DNA of 64,000 nucleotides from Lumbricus rubellus (GCA_945859605.1 OX243820.1:25498794-25562793); one strand, 5' to 3'. Counted from the stretch's first letter, positions 34,723 to 47,139 are shown. Notes: generated by a model from the sequence alone, not told the origin. Numbers and translations are program-made.

Positions 34723-35462
34723 ACATTTGTATAATTATGTTCTATTTGCGTGATGCTGAAAGCAGTAAATTATTTTGTTGCAGGTAATGCTTAATTGATC
34801 ATCATCGAGGTCTTAAATGACCTGTTTTATTGCAGTGGTTTCATGGCGATTCTCAAGTTATTAATTATCACTGCCACGTCTCATGTTCACCACTTTCTTC
34901 TTAACTTTTGCGTGAACTTTTTGCGTTAGGAAGCAGACGTGTCAAATAGCCTATAATTGTCGTTTGATTGCTGAATGTTTTCAACAAGTTATTTTACTAC
35001 CTTGTTAGCCTATAGGCCTAACTCGACTAATCAGTTGTTGAGATTGACTGACAAAGGATAAACGTAGACCTACGTGAAAATGAAGATAGATAGCTTACAA
35101 ATTTTGTCCCGGCAATTTATAAACATTCTGAGTAGGCTACGTATCGGTATCCGATGATTGAGCACGCTCTTCCGACGAAAGGTTCCTGTCATGACCTCGT
35201 TTATATCACTTAAATATGAAGTCGATACCGCTACTCAAGCACACAATATGCAAACATGCTTATAGGCCTATATCTTAATCTATCCGGGACTAACCCTTGT
35301 GACTCAACGCAGCGCTCGTGAATAACCGGGTGCTCCACGCTTGGCAAGGTCGTAGGCCTATACCATTCATAACGCTCAAGACTAAAAAAAAGTCATCCGA
35401 GCTATTTTGGTAGGGAAAATATACCTTTTCATGAGATTACGGCCAAAATGACTAAAACATAA
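34723..35462. other. Spacer duplicated in unit 1
   Basis: Matches 11593-11815, 12974-13413 and 13723-13824, that is, the unit 1 sequence without its two hAT-type insertions. No gene before the plus-strand frame at 35463. Confidence 0.5.
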
Positions 35463-35678
35463 AGGTCGTTAGAAAATTTGGTGCACGAAAATGTCGTCGG
35501 CGACTCAGCCGTAAGCCCAACATGTCACGCCTCGGCGATTGTCCTTCGGCCTCTCGTTCGTCCTCCCCCTCAACTATTGGACCAAGTCTCCGCCTATGAG
35601 GACACAGATTATTTCTTGTATTGCACTGAACATTTTTCTTCAATCTATTTTGCTCTTTTGTGTAATGTTCTACGTTGA
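35463..35678 (+). CDS. Conserved plus-strand frame, copy in unit 2 (unknown product)
   Basis: Duplicate of the frame at 13825-14040, same length, same TGA end. A TAA lies immediately before the shared part, so if expressed it must be entered by splicing or be a remnant. The substitution pattern against the other copy is concentrated at third positions of this frame; the opposite strand frame over the same bases changes residues freely. Unit 3 keeps only the last few dozen bases of this block near 51.75 kb. Confidence 0.45.
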   Translation, partial: RSLENLVHENVVGDSAVSPTCHASAIVLRPLVRPPPQLLDQVSAYEDTDYFLYCTEHFSSIYFALLCNVLR

Positions 35679-35729
35679 GATTTTGCAGCCCGTTAACTAA
35701 TGAAAGAATAATTACATATAATATACTAG

Positions 35730-36330
35730 CGTACCCGGCCACGCGTTGCTGTGGCTGAAAAGAGCATCCAAGTATCCAACCATCCGTCCCTACCTCCATT
35801 CGACCTCCCCTTCCACTCATTATCCTCTTCCTCTTCCCTTTCTTTTCCCCCTCCGCCACCCCTCCCCGTCCAATCCCCTCCACTTCCCTCTACCTCCTCC
35901 CGTCCCAGTTCCCTCCCTTCCCAACCACTTCCCATGCACCCTACCCTACTCCCCCTTCCAGTCCCCCTACCTCCATCCCCGCGTTGCTGTGGCTGAAAAG
36001 AGCATCCAACAACCCGTCCCTACCTCCATTCGACCTCCTCTTCCCCTCATTATCCCCCCTTCCCTTCCCCTTTCCCCTCCCCCTCCGCCACCCCTCCCCG
36101 TCCAATCCCCTCCCCTCTACCTCCTCCCGTCCCAGTCCCCCTCCCTTCCCAACCACTTCCCATGCACCCTACCCTCCTCCCCTTCCAGTCCCCCTCCCTC
36201 CGTCCCTTCCTCTGCCTCCCTGCATCCCTCCCTCCTCCATCCCTCCCCTCCGCTCCCTCACCCCCCTCTTCGTCCCGCTCCCTCCCCCTCCTTTCCTCTC
36301 TCACACCGCCCTTTCCCGATAGCGACGCGG
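35730..36330. repeat. Polypyrimidine minisatellite, ~239-bp unit
   Basis: Two copies of a unit starting GCGTTGCTGTGGCTGAAAAG (about 35741 and 35980) followed by CCCTCC/CCTTCC-rich sequence. Nearly all C and T on the plus strand. The 250-codon Pro/Ser frame across it is a by-product of the base composition. Confidence 0.7.
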
Positions 36331-36401
36331 AAACGCGTACGCAAGACGGCCGCTATTGAATGTGCTGAATCTATATTGAATATGCTCTATATAGGCCTAA
36401 G

Positions 36402-36860
36402 CCTTGCGGAACCACCATTTGAAACGCGACCGAATTCGGTGAAGGCATATGGGCGAGTTGAATTTGAACTCGGAATCGGTCAAATCGGGTTTGCATAATG
36501 CTTTTTTGCCAAAATCTTTTACAACGAAAACAACTTTCACTTCGATTCGACCGATTCCGAGTTGAAATTCAAACCGTCCATATTATGCCTTCGCCGAATT
36601 CGGTCGCGTTTCAAAATGGTGGTTCCGCAAGGCTCATATAGCGCATATTCAACTCGGAATCGGTCGAATCGAAGTGAAAGTTGTTTTTTTGTTGTAAAAG
36701 ATTTTAGGAAAAAAGCATTATGCAAACCCGAGCCTATTTTAACGGAACGTTTTGCTGCAATTTTGAAAAGAATCGGTCCATGACTTCAAATATTTTTGCC
36801 AAAATCTTTTACGACAAAAACAACTTTCACTTCGATTCGACCGATTCCGAGTTGACTTAC
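36402..36860. repeat. Compound inverted repeat
   Basis: Two ~75-bp modules (one with CGACCGAATTCGGTG, one with GGTTTGCATAATGC ... CGATTCGACCGATTCC) occur in direct order, then both again as reverse complements, then part of the second module once more. This gives long near-palindromes. No terminal target duplication was identified. Confidence 0.7.
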
Positions 36861-37503
36861 CGAGATCCTTGCGCCCGAAGATTCGTGCGTGCGCAGTTAT
36901 ATATTTTATTTATATAGGCTAGATATATTCTTTTAGTAGTTTGCAGGCTGCATAATATATTATTATTTAGGCTTAGCCTATATTGTTTTCTGCCTCCTAG
37001 GCACGTTCAAATGGTCCGACGTTGCCATTCTACTTTCCTGTTGTGCCTCTTCCTTGAGCTTTCATTTCCAGTTATTGTCATCCAATCCAGCATGATCTGT
37101 CTTTGCCATATTCTTGTTGATGCAGTGTGATACTACTGATACAGGCAATGACTGTGACAACCTATCGATATAATGATGCCTTTGCACAATTATTGACCTG
37201 AAGTTAGTCTGGAAACGATATTTACCGCTTAACCTGCGTGTTTCTAGACAGACCAAGTCATTTAACTCTTCTAAGATCATTCTCTAATTATACAGTTGTT
37301 TATGCACGAACTAACTATAGATCTATGCTATCTATAGGTTTATCGGCGATGCCTAAAACTAAACATCCGGGGTAATTTTTATGCAATCGATCAGGGACAA
37401 AATATTTAAGCTTACAATGTCTGGTATAGCCCATAATACATTCGCTCAGCAGTCATAGAAGGTAGCTGCAGGGTAAGTTATACATGCATGAAGGGATTGA
37501 TAA

Positions 37504-38354
37504 CACTGGACAACAGTGATTTTGCTTCCTGGACACTTTCATGTGTTTCTTATGCAGTTTCTGCTGCTGATCACGAAAATCACCTTGAAATTGTCCCATC
37601 ACGTAACGTTTTTGAGAAATCTTCAAATTTTCGTGACGTTTTGGAATCGTCAAGAAAACAGTGGTTGGCCTCCCTAAAAGTTGTATAACTTTTGTTCTGT
37701 TTGAAATATTTTATTGAAATCTGGCCATCTGGTGTAAATATGAATTTTCTTTAAGCCTGTAAAATTTCATGTCGAAATTCTTACATTTGGCCAAGATATT
37801 GGCCAAAAACCTAAGAGCCCCTTTTTTTGGCTCACCCCGTACATTGCACATGTGCAACTAAACAAGAAATAACTGTGAAAACTTTAATTTCATGTTTCCA
37901 AATAATTATTTTCTAAGTGATACAGTCATCATCAGCATCAATATTATGAGAAAGAACTGTTATAAAGATTTGTTGTTCATTCAAATTAAATTATAGTATA
38001 TTGTAAATGTGTACAATTATAATGTGAGCGTGTAAGTTAAAATCTTGCATGCTGTTTTTCTCAAAAACCTTACGTGATATAACAATTCTGAGCACACCAT
38101 CGTGTTCAGCACGTCAAATTCTGTATAAAAATACAGTCAAAGATTTTTCAGAAGTAAAAAAATTAAGTTATAGTATATTGTAAATTATATGCAATAAATG
38201 AGCATTTAAGTTAGAATATTGCATGCTGTTTTCTCAAAAACTTTACGTGATACAACAATTCTGAGCACACCATCGTGTTCAGCACGTCAAATTCTATAGA
38301 AAACTGTCAAAGATTTTTCGGAAACAAAAAAAAGTTAAAATTTGTTGTCCAGTG
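37504..38354. mobile_element. Transposon with CACTGGACAACA ends and TAA duplication
   Basis: 851 bp, inverted ends CACTGGACAACA, flanked by TAA on both sides; unit 1 shows the empty TAA site at about 16280. A ~175-bp block with GCATGCTG and CAGCACGTCAAATTCT is repeated in tandem inside. A 3-bp TAA duplication fits the PIF/Harbinger group, but no transposase is present. Confidence 0.75.
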
Positions 38355-38704
38355 TAATAGATAATTATGAGATAAATTATGATGAGGGCTAATTTAAAGA
38401 GAAAGATCCTCATATTAAAATAAAATCAATAATTATTGTTAGTTAACTGAAATGCTTATGAGGATATAGCCTACGACAGTGTATGTAACAATGGCCCATT
38501 AGCGTTGTCGAAAAAAGGCAATTTTCGCAGTTCATCGCTTACACCAACTGCTTTTCATGGTTGTCCAAAATGGCGTCAAGTGGCACCATTTTCTACAACA
38601 ACAGTAAGAGTCTCGACGAAAACTTTGCAAACGAAACAAAGAAACACAATGATGAAATAGTTATATTTAGATCTTTAATTATGCAATGCATATGTTGGCC
38701 ATAT

Positions 38705-38940
38705 GGGACGTGGTGGTGTAGTGGGCATGTTCGTTGCCTTGCAGCCGGATGGTTGCAGGTTCGAATCCACCTCGAGCCCGCATCTAGGAACCTTGGGAAA
38801 GTCTTTCACTAGCAATTGCTCAGCGCTCCGGCGTGAAACTACGATTCAGTGTCCGCGCTGTAGTCGGCAGCGCTTCAGAGTATAAATCTTGACGGAGCGC
38901 TATAACAAGTGCACAGCGCCAACACACATACATAATTATG
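38705..38940 (+). mobile_element. tRNA-derived SINE, plus strand, unit 2
   Basis: Sister of the SINE at 16608 with a better preserved promoter: TGGTGTAGTGG and GGTTCGAATCC. About 5% different from the unit 1 copy. Confidence 0.8.
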
Positions 38941-38983
38941 TCAGACGCCCTCTGAAAAAGAGCCGGCGGGGTCAAAAGATAAG

Positions 38984-39396
38984 CGTATGCGGACGTTTCG
39001 TCAACGGACGATTCGTCACAAGGAATAAATTGAATAAATCCTGCTTCCGTTTAGACACGCGTTCAAATAATCGTTCCAACTTCTATTTGAGCAAGAACTG
39101 TGCTTCGCAGATTCAACTTCCATTTTGGAAAGAATTTGTTTAATCAATCCAGCTTCTATTTAAGAAAAAACTACGTTTTTCATCAAATTTCCGCTAAAAA
39201 CTATATTTTTTCACCAAAAACTTCTCTTTAAGCTCTGAAATCTTTTCATCAATCCCACTTCCATTTCAGGAAAACATATTTTCATTAATCCCGCTTTCAC
39301 GCTGCAAGAATTCTTTTCATCAATCTATTTTTACTCTACCACCGCTGGACGAATCGTCCGTTGACGAATCGTCCGTGGACGAAACGTCCGCGAACC
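38984..39396. mobile_element. MITE with GCGGACGTTTCGTC ends, unit 2
   Basis: Same flanks AAGATAAG (38976-38983 and 39397-39404); inside, decayed direct repeats of the type ATCAATCC(C/A)xCTTCCATTT. The right end carries GACGAATCGTCCG twice. Confidence 0.65.
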
Positions 39397-39787
39397 AAGA
39401 TAAGACACGACTAACTTACTTCTTTACTGTGAATTAAGTGTTAGAACGCTACATACCATTCATGTGTCTCAGTAATTGCACCTCGCTTTAAGTTAAATTA
39501 ACGCGGGTGTTCGAAATATTCAATCAGTCAATCAAAATAACCGAATATAGTGCCTATTCAAGGTATTTACTAGAACTGATGCAGATTTCAGAGAGGTATG
39601 AAATGCACAGCCAAGTATTCTGGAATCGAATTCCGCACGAGAGCATCTTCGCCAACCAGTTTGAATTCACGACTGGACAGATCATCATGTCGTCGCTCTT
39701 CTCAACACAATGTCATAGCGAAGGTATACAAGGGGCATCACTTTAGCCTATTATTTTATTGTGTTATTTCTATTTGAAAGCATTCAC

Positions 39788-40184
39788 GTAAATATCCTCT
39801 GCAGTAGATGATTTGATGGTAATACGGTGTGTCCGGAATACTGTCAGTCCAAATCCAGTTGGCATTAGGACTGATGGACGGAATACCTGTCAGTATTTCA
39901 CATGCTGGAGGCCAAGTAACGTTATTGTTGGGACCGACAATGTAGGCTGGAGGCCAATGTGCATCATCCCATCCAAGTGAATACCAGTTAGGATCCGGGA
40001 TATAACTGCACTTCCAGCTGATGTTATCAGTAACAAGGTAATCGCCAGTGACGGAAGCGATTATGCCAGCGCACGTCTCCGTTAGGTCTATTGCAGAGAT
40101 GGCAATTAGACTATTGAGTGGAGAGAGGGTGACTTCGTCGGGTATCGTCCAATTAAATGCATTAGGTGGGGACCCCCGTAGCAT
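39788..40184 (-). CDS. GBLc exon of unit 2, 5'-truncated
   Basis: The open frame from the ATG at 40184 runs to the donor GTGAAT after YCRGYL. Preserved motifs: NWTIPDEVTL, LIAISAIDLTETCAGIIAS, ISWKC, WYSLGWDDAHW, YIVGPNNNVTWP, ANWIWTDS and IIYCRGYL. The first ~28 codons of a normal module, including the LYIDG strand, are missing, and a stop lies upstream in this frame. No phase 1 acceptor could be found at the 5' edge. It is therefore either a broken exon or one spliced in an unusual way. The unit 1 copy has the same breakpoint, so the truncation predates that duplication. Confidence 0.6.
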
Positions 40185-43100
40185 GTCGTGGTTAGGTGGC
40201 GGACCCCTATGGGCCTATTCAATAAATTTGGCCAATCGCAATTGTGTGAGCCTTTCTCGTTCGTGCTATTCGCAATGCTACTAAATACGATTCACATAGT
40301 GTTTTCCCATTTACTGCACATGGCGAAAGCTGTTATTTTACCTTTCTGCCTTAAGTAGCCTAGACCTACAGCTCCTTTTGTCGCTCGAGATATTTCTTTT
40401 ATTGGCAGCATCTGCAATTTGCATGCATTGTCCTTAAATGGCGCTTTAATTTCACGGGTTTCATTGAATCCTGATTAGACAGAGTTTGCACACTCATGAC
40501 ATAACGCAAAAAAGAGGTTAATCATAATTTGTTCTGTCTGCAATGAAACCATAATGAAATAAAATAGCCTACTCTGGAAAGTGTGGATCATAGGCCTACT
40601 TGCGGAATTTTTTCTTTTTCTCACATTTGTTTTTGTTGTCAAAATCTTCTGATTTCTGATCAGTTTTTCTCTTTAGAAATTTATCCATGGTCTTGAAGAA
40701 CGCTGAAAATATTAGCCTAATATTATATTTTTGAAAATATAGCAGCAATTCCGTCTAGCAGCAATGACGTCTCTGTTGGTACGTCACAATTACACTAACG
40801 TGCACTAAAATAGCACCAGAAGGAACTAATGTTATGTATAATTATATATTCGTTTAATGAGCAAAAAGGTTGTTACTAGACAAATCGATGACTAGCCACC
40901 AGTAAGTAATAACCATAGATAGCTCAGATGTTTTTATAGCTCAGTTGTTTTATAACTCAGTTATTTTTTTATATAATTTTAGATGATAAATAAAACATTG
41001 CAAATGTACTATTTTTTTGTTTTTCTGGACATGCTTTGCGGACCCCTTGGCAACAAGCCGCGAACCCCCAGGGGTCCGCGGACCACAGTTTGAAAACCCC
41101 TATACAGACAGGTCCAACGTCCAACGACCAAAATTTTCAAGATAAGGTTGCGTGATTAGTTACGTCATAATATAGGCATATTCGTCAGTTTTTTAAAGTA
41201 GTCTAGTATCTAGACCTATTGAAAATAAGTGATCAACTTACCGAAAGTTGCACATGCAAACCTGTGTAAACCTGCATAGACTAAAGCACTACCGTATCAG
41301 TCTCGCATTGTGGCCATCTTGGCTCTTGTTGTGCTTATAACCGCTCCGGAAATCTGCAAAGGCTGAAGAAGTCAGTAGACCTACCGGTAGTCGATGGTGA
41401 AATGATATCAGTCCAAAATAGCTAGGTTACTTGAACCTGAAGAATGCAATCTTGTAAACTGCTACTTTACCCTGATGATAATGAATCTTCATAAACATAT
41501 CTTCATAATTGCATCCAGCCGTCGCAGAGCGACGATGGCGGAATGACATGACAATGATGACATGGACAGTAATGAAATCCCTGAGGAATCCCAAATACCT
41601 AGGCATAAAAAACTGGGCAGGTAATGAAGTCCATGAGAGATCCTGTAAACTTAAACCTCGGGACAAAAATAATGTCAAAATAAAATTATAAAAATTATAA
41701 CAATAATACGTCTGCATTCAAACTGGAAAATATCAGGAGACTTTCGTGCACAATAATTGTTATTAGCAAGACCAGTAACGTTAAGATTATGCTCCATAAT
41801 TCCATCCATGACATTTAGGACACAATCAGAGTTTCAATGGAAACAGTTCAATAAAAAAAAATTGCCAAGTTTCACACTCTGTTAAACGTGAAAAACCGTA
41901 GGCTATGAAGCTCGGATAGAATTTTGCAATATTATCTCAATTCTCAACTGTCAAAGTATAAAACCTAGTTATTTGAAACGCGAATGCACATAAATAGCCT
42001 ATTAGTTCTAAAGATTCCATAGAATTGATAGGCCCTATTTCATAAATTGTCACAGAAGGCCTTGCACACTGAACGCTTAGTAGCAGTAGGCAGGCACTTT
42101 TGTTCATATGGAGAAATTCCTGGCTGCATAACAAAATAGCAGTGTTTAAGAACATAATAGTTAGCAACAGCATTAGCCTGCATGTATACTAATATCATCC
42201 AGTCACCACAGTCATCCATTCATTAATTCATTCATTCCGAAGACTTATATAGCGCCTCTTCAAGAAGTCTACTCAGAGGCGCTCCCAGCCCAGCTACGGC
42301 TAAAAAGATAGGTCTTAGGTAACTGGTAGAAGGTAGGCAAATTATTCCGAGGTATACTAAGCGTAGCGCAAGCGGGAGCCCATTCCATGTGGACGGGCCA
42401 ACAACCGAGAAGGCTCTACGCTGCCTGGTAGCAGAGCGTGTCAAGTGTCTCTTCGCATGATGTCAACGATCGCCGCAAAGCAAAGCCCGTTAAGCCACAG
42501 TTACATGTAAGTTGTGTTGTAGGAGGTATATTAATGCTATAGGCCTACGGTACGCAACGCTGAATTCATCTTCACGTGTGCCGTGCCTCCTCGTGTCGCC
42601 ATACACGAACCTCAGATTTTCTATCAGCAACGATATTGATCCGTCTGCGGTCTCAGTTGATCTCGATTGAAGACATCTTTTCGCAAATGTGGTGAAACAA
42701 AAAACCAGTTTCTTCTCGCAAGACAGCTTTCGGTCAACCACTTCATCACTCAACCTTTTGAAATAGTTTTGTAGAAGGAACATAAATATTATTATAATTA
42801 TACAATTATAATTATACAGCATACCCTTTAATGCCGAGAAGGTAGTAAAATTAATGGTATGGGAAATCCTATAAACTCGTAATTTAACATAATTTAACAT
42901 TGCAGCATCCATCAAAGTCCAGCAATTTTTGGAAGTCTATAAGAATTATTCAGTTCGTGTATTTCTTTTTGCTTCATAATAAATGATGACCCAAATGAAG
43001 TAGGCCTATTCAGTTATTGGTTATATTGGTCTGGTCTAGATAGCATGCATTCGTGTAAAGAATTTATGCGAGACTATGCAAAAATCAATCATTATGATTG

Positions 43101-43520
43101 TCGCAAGATTTGATTCAAACCATGTTAATATGTTGGTCACTAGTTTTCTGTTCCACTGATAAACAAACTCATAATATAATCCAATAGCGGAAGTTAGAAT
43201 GTTATAATAGCAATATAAAATTAAGGAAAAATTAAATTAGCAAAATATTAATTACAGTTCTGCGACCATAAAGGCAATTCTTACTTTGAGCTTTCCGAGT
43301 TGTTGGTTCAACATGATGTCCAAAATTTGTATTGCATGAAACCGACTTCAACTTTTACTAAACAACGCATTTGACATTATCATCGCACAGGCTAACTGCA
43401 TTCATTTATTACTGCCAAAATTGCGAAAGCTTGACCTTCGGACACGGAAACGCGCTTAGAATTGAAAGCCTATATGGTGCTAATAAGGATATCTTTCAAA
43501 ATCTCAGAGGCAGTTAACAG
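40185..43520. repeat. Near-identical duplicated spacer (with 17862-21200)
   Basis: Partner of the tract at 17862-21200, with the same contents. Its left edge falls inside the GBLc exon at about 40150. Confidence 0.75.
42217..42450 (-). mobile_element. LINE 3'-end remnant, unit 3 spacer
   Basis: Copy of the fragment at 19895 with one visible change; carried along by the block duplication rather than inserted separately. Confidence 0.72.
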
Positions 43521-44535
43521 TTATTTTTTTAAATTTTACATTTAGCTTAATTTTAACCACATTTGTTTCCGCCTTATACGCTTAATAAACACTGGATGCC
43601 GAGTATGAGGCAATAAAGCAAATTGCGATTAAGTTGGATTAATACCATCTATCTGCAAAAAGCATTGAGACCAATGGCGTCAGGGCCACATTAGTGCTAG
43701 CCCGAGGGCTGTAATGACCTTCCGGACACCTTTCGTCTGCCTTCGGTCCACCAGGCACATAGCCTAATAATTATACTATGTGTACTTGCTTAGCATACTA
43801 GTGGGTATGAACTACATAAATTTCGTCGACAATGACCAGGAATTAATTAATGTTGCAGCATTATCGCTAATGCTATCACTTCAGAAAATGAGGGGCCTCA
43901 AAACTGCGGGACGGAGTGCTGAAGCACCCTTGGCAAGTTAGCACCTACCTAATGAAGCCTGAATGGTATACGATGACGGTCTTTCATTTTAATAAGAATT
44001 GACTGGAGCATTGGGATACTACAAATTCGAGTTTTCTCTGAGACGTCTACCGTGTAAAGACCTCCAGCGAGTCTTTCATTCATTAATTATAAGCGCCATC
44101 GATTGATGCTTTTTCATTAGATAGAGGAGCATAATAAATGCGCTCCAATAGTAATCATAGGTTTAAAAACGTTGTTGCAGTAATGATAAAGTAAAAACTA
44201 AATATCATAGTCACGTCTCTGCGTATAGGCCTAAGTGACGCAGATATGAAGAAATAATTGACCTACTCTGCCCTTCACAAACCGGATGAAGGTAGCATTT
44301 TGGATACAATTGATAGCAACAACTGCATGTATGCATTAGTTGGTTGACAATTGCTTCAGTGAGCCAAGTTAAAAAACGGTACTCAATTATATATTTTCAT
44401 TCACATCCATATTTTTCAACACATTTCCGTAGCGGTTTTTGCTCATTAAAAAAAGAGACAAAGCCGGGTGAGACACCGCACCCAGTCACATGTAGAAGTA
44501 CCTTAGATTGATGCAAAATTAATGTGAACATAACA
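42450..44535. repeat. Spacer block R, right copy
   Basis: Partner of 20131-22215. It has the empty site for the 2.55-kb hAT-type insertion at about 44533 (AACATAAC present once before AACATAACAG). Confidence 0.65.
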
Positions 44536-44822
44536 ACATAACAGTATCATTGATGGCCGGCAAAGAGGACCCCGGAATGTGCCTAAAGTTAACATCGTAG
44601 CCTATACTGGTTGAACGAATGAATGCAGTCTCGGGTGCAAGTTATAGGCTAAAGTAATTTTTGCTTGATGTGGAAACAGGTTCTTCGGTACGCGATTGAC
44701 ATTTAGCATTGCAGCACGAATCAGCCTAGCATCAGCTCCAGCAGCTAATTCTTCATGCTAGGGAACATCGCGAGAAGGAGCCCACGTCTGTGACGACCTA
44801 ATTAATGCAGATACATGTTTAA

Positions 44823-45791
44823 CCCTCAGGCTACCAAGCTTTTTTTGTAACACTGACTACCAAGGGGGGGTGGTTACCACCCCCCCCCCTTGGATTTTGG
44901 GTTTGGTTTGAGATATCATAACTTGTAATACACCTATGGATTCAGCATTCATTTCTGCACAAAATGGCATATTTAGGTTTAAAATATATGAAAGCACCCC
45001 GAAGTTATGAATTTTTTACCGTAGGCACCCGTCGATTCCACAAAATATAACCAAAATATTAGATTCTGTGTGTTTTTAACATAATTTATTTAATTAAAAA
45101 TAGTTTACATATAATAAAGTCCAATATTCAACTATAATAACTAGTAATAAGTTAGTTTTAGTTACAATAAAAAGAGAAAAAACATGTAAAACATGCTGAA
45201 AAACGTTTACGCAGACTTATCGGTTTGCGTTGTAAAAAAACCCAACATTTTCCCACACTTAAATTTATTTTGAGCACTTCCGGTCATCAAATGTCAAATT
45301 AATTGGTATCAAAAAATAGCCCTGAATGCTCTCTATAGAATGACATAATTTATTTCTCTTAAAAAATAAATTATGAATAATTTTTAATAGGAAAAACATG
45401 AAAATTTTATGAAAATAAAACACCTTTATTTATATTTTAATTTATTTTGAGCACTTCCGGTTGTCCAAAGACAACTCCGTGACCACCACAATGTAGCCCC
45501 ACATTCCCTCTACAGAATGGTGTAATTGGTGTCTCTTCATGTCAAAGGACGGATAAGATACAGCCGATAATCTAAGGGGGTGGTATCCACCCCCCCCCCC
45601 CGGTGCCTCGGGTATATCGGGTATAACGTTTGAATGGTATGGTATATCATCACACATTTTAGCTCAAAATGTGTGCAAGTGAATCCTCTACAGCTACCTA
45701 AAACGTCAAAATTTTATTCCTAACAAAAAAGTTTGATTTGGAAAAACCTAAGGAAGGGGGGTGGATACCACCCCCCCTGGTAGCCCGAGGG
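44823..45791. mobile_element. piggyBac-like MITE
   Basis: 969 bp with inverted ends CCCTCRGGCTACCA, left flank TTAA, right flank ATAA; the duplicate spacer near 25071 has the empty site. CCCT ends next to a TTAA-like target fit piggyBac. Interior holds GGGGGGTGGTTACCACCCCC palindromes and two copies of ATTTATTTTGAGCACTTCCG. Non-coding. Confidence 0.68.
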
Positions 45792-45995
45792 ATAACATGG
45801 TTACGTTGTCTGCGTCTTGAATAGGCTACTTGGAACCGATTGAACAAAGTAGAGACTTTTTGGTTGCCAAGACTGTCAATCGCAGATTGTCTACACTCTA
45901 TGTTTACTTTTTAAGGAAAATTTCATAGAATCTAGTTTGCAATTTATATCTCTATATTCGGTTTAAATTGGAAAGAAACTTGAAAATCAACTCAC

Positions 45996-46109
45996 CTAAA
46001 CATGTTTCACAGAATACGCCGGTGAATTGAGGCAAGCAGTCGCAGAATCTCACATCATTCACCAAACAAGTTCCATTGTTCAAACACGGAGAAGAGTTTT
46101 CGCACAAAG
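45996..46109 (-). CDS. EGF-like exon with a seventh cysteine, unit 3
   Basis: A 114-nt phase 1-1 exon, acceptor AATTGTCAG, donor GTGAGT. Reads LCENSSPC, LNNGTC, LVNDVRFC, DC, LPQFTGVFC, then ETCL before the splice. The added cysteine after the sixth is shared only with the unit 2 counterpart at 25273. It is two codons longer than a standard exon of this set. Confidence 0.85.
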
Positions 46110-46677
46110 CTGACAATTAAAATAGTCGCCATAAATAGATGCGTAGGCCTACTATTTGAGAAGTAGGCTAGACTATGCTTCGGTGGTGAAATTGAAATCA
46201 TCTGGATTTTTCCTACGACAAATGCGTAGATTGTAGGCCTACTGTACACGAACACTATGTTAGTGAAGAGTCAATTAATGTTTCCCAACAGTTACCACAA
46301 ACAGCTCATTGTAAAAAAATGTTTTTACACTGTGCACACTAATTTTTTTTAAATTTCATGCAGTCCTCTTTTAGCAATTATACTGCTCTCAAGATTATTT
46401 GCCAACGGAAGCAGTATTTACTCTATCAATATTGCACTGGAATGTATTGTAGTACAAAAATCAAAGGGCAGATTTAAGTATGCTTCGCTTCCGAAAGGTC
46501 TATGTGCAGATGTGGTTGTACGTTTGGCCGTATTTCTGAGATAGGCAGTACGCTGTGCTGCAAGAAATAATTAATCTTATAAATTATTTTAACCGGGAAA
46601 TTTGGAACTAACAGGGATACTATGCTCAAATTAACTTCAGCAGCCAACTCAAACAACTGAATGTTTTTTTTACTCAC

Positions 46678-47139
46678 GCAAATAACCTCTGCAGTATACG
46701 GTGAGGTCGGAAGACGGATTACTGGTCCATATCCACCGAGCATTTGGATCTATGTCTACTATGTTCTGCATCTGAGCACAGCCCGTATGACCCTCGGCAT
46801 TGCTTCCATACTCAACGGCATTAGACCAACCGGAATCATTGTACCCGAGATGAGTCCAGTCTGTGTTACCACCAATAGATGTCGTGCATTTCCAGTTGCT
46901 GTTTGTCAAAGCATATGCCTCGAATATCGATGCCAAGACTCCACCGCAAAGTGGTTGAGTGCTGCTGTCGGCCTTCAGTGCAACTAATCGACTCATTGGT
47001 GGCACTTCTACGTAATCGGATTGATTCTAGTGATTGCCATATGCCATAATATCACTGCCCATTATCTGCGGCTCACCGTCTATGTACAGCTCAGCCAAAT
47101 GTTCGTATGCCGTGATAACGAGCGTTTCATTGTACAACT
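46678..47139 (-). pseudogene. GBLa exon of unit 3 with in-frame stop
   Basis: Exon-like block of 462 nt (154 codons) with intact acceptor (TGTTGTGTAG), donor (GTGAGT) and phase 1-1. The frame begins LYNETLVITAYEHLAELYIDG and ends VYCRGYL like its intact sisters at 6224 and 27986. At 47027-47029 the codon that is TGG (tryptophan of the NNW motif) in the sisters reads TAG on the minus strand, 36 codons into the exon. No frameshift accompanies it. The block also has four extra codons just before the stop. Because all neighbours are phase 1-1, exon skipping could rescue a transcript. A sequencing error is the alternative. Confidence 0.75.

Noticed and set aside
35746..36498. 250-codon plus ORF, the longest in the window
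   Set aside because: Pro/Ser/Leu-rich by-product of the polypyrimidine tract; other frames are also open, and the matching unit 1 site lacks it.
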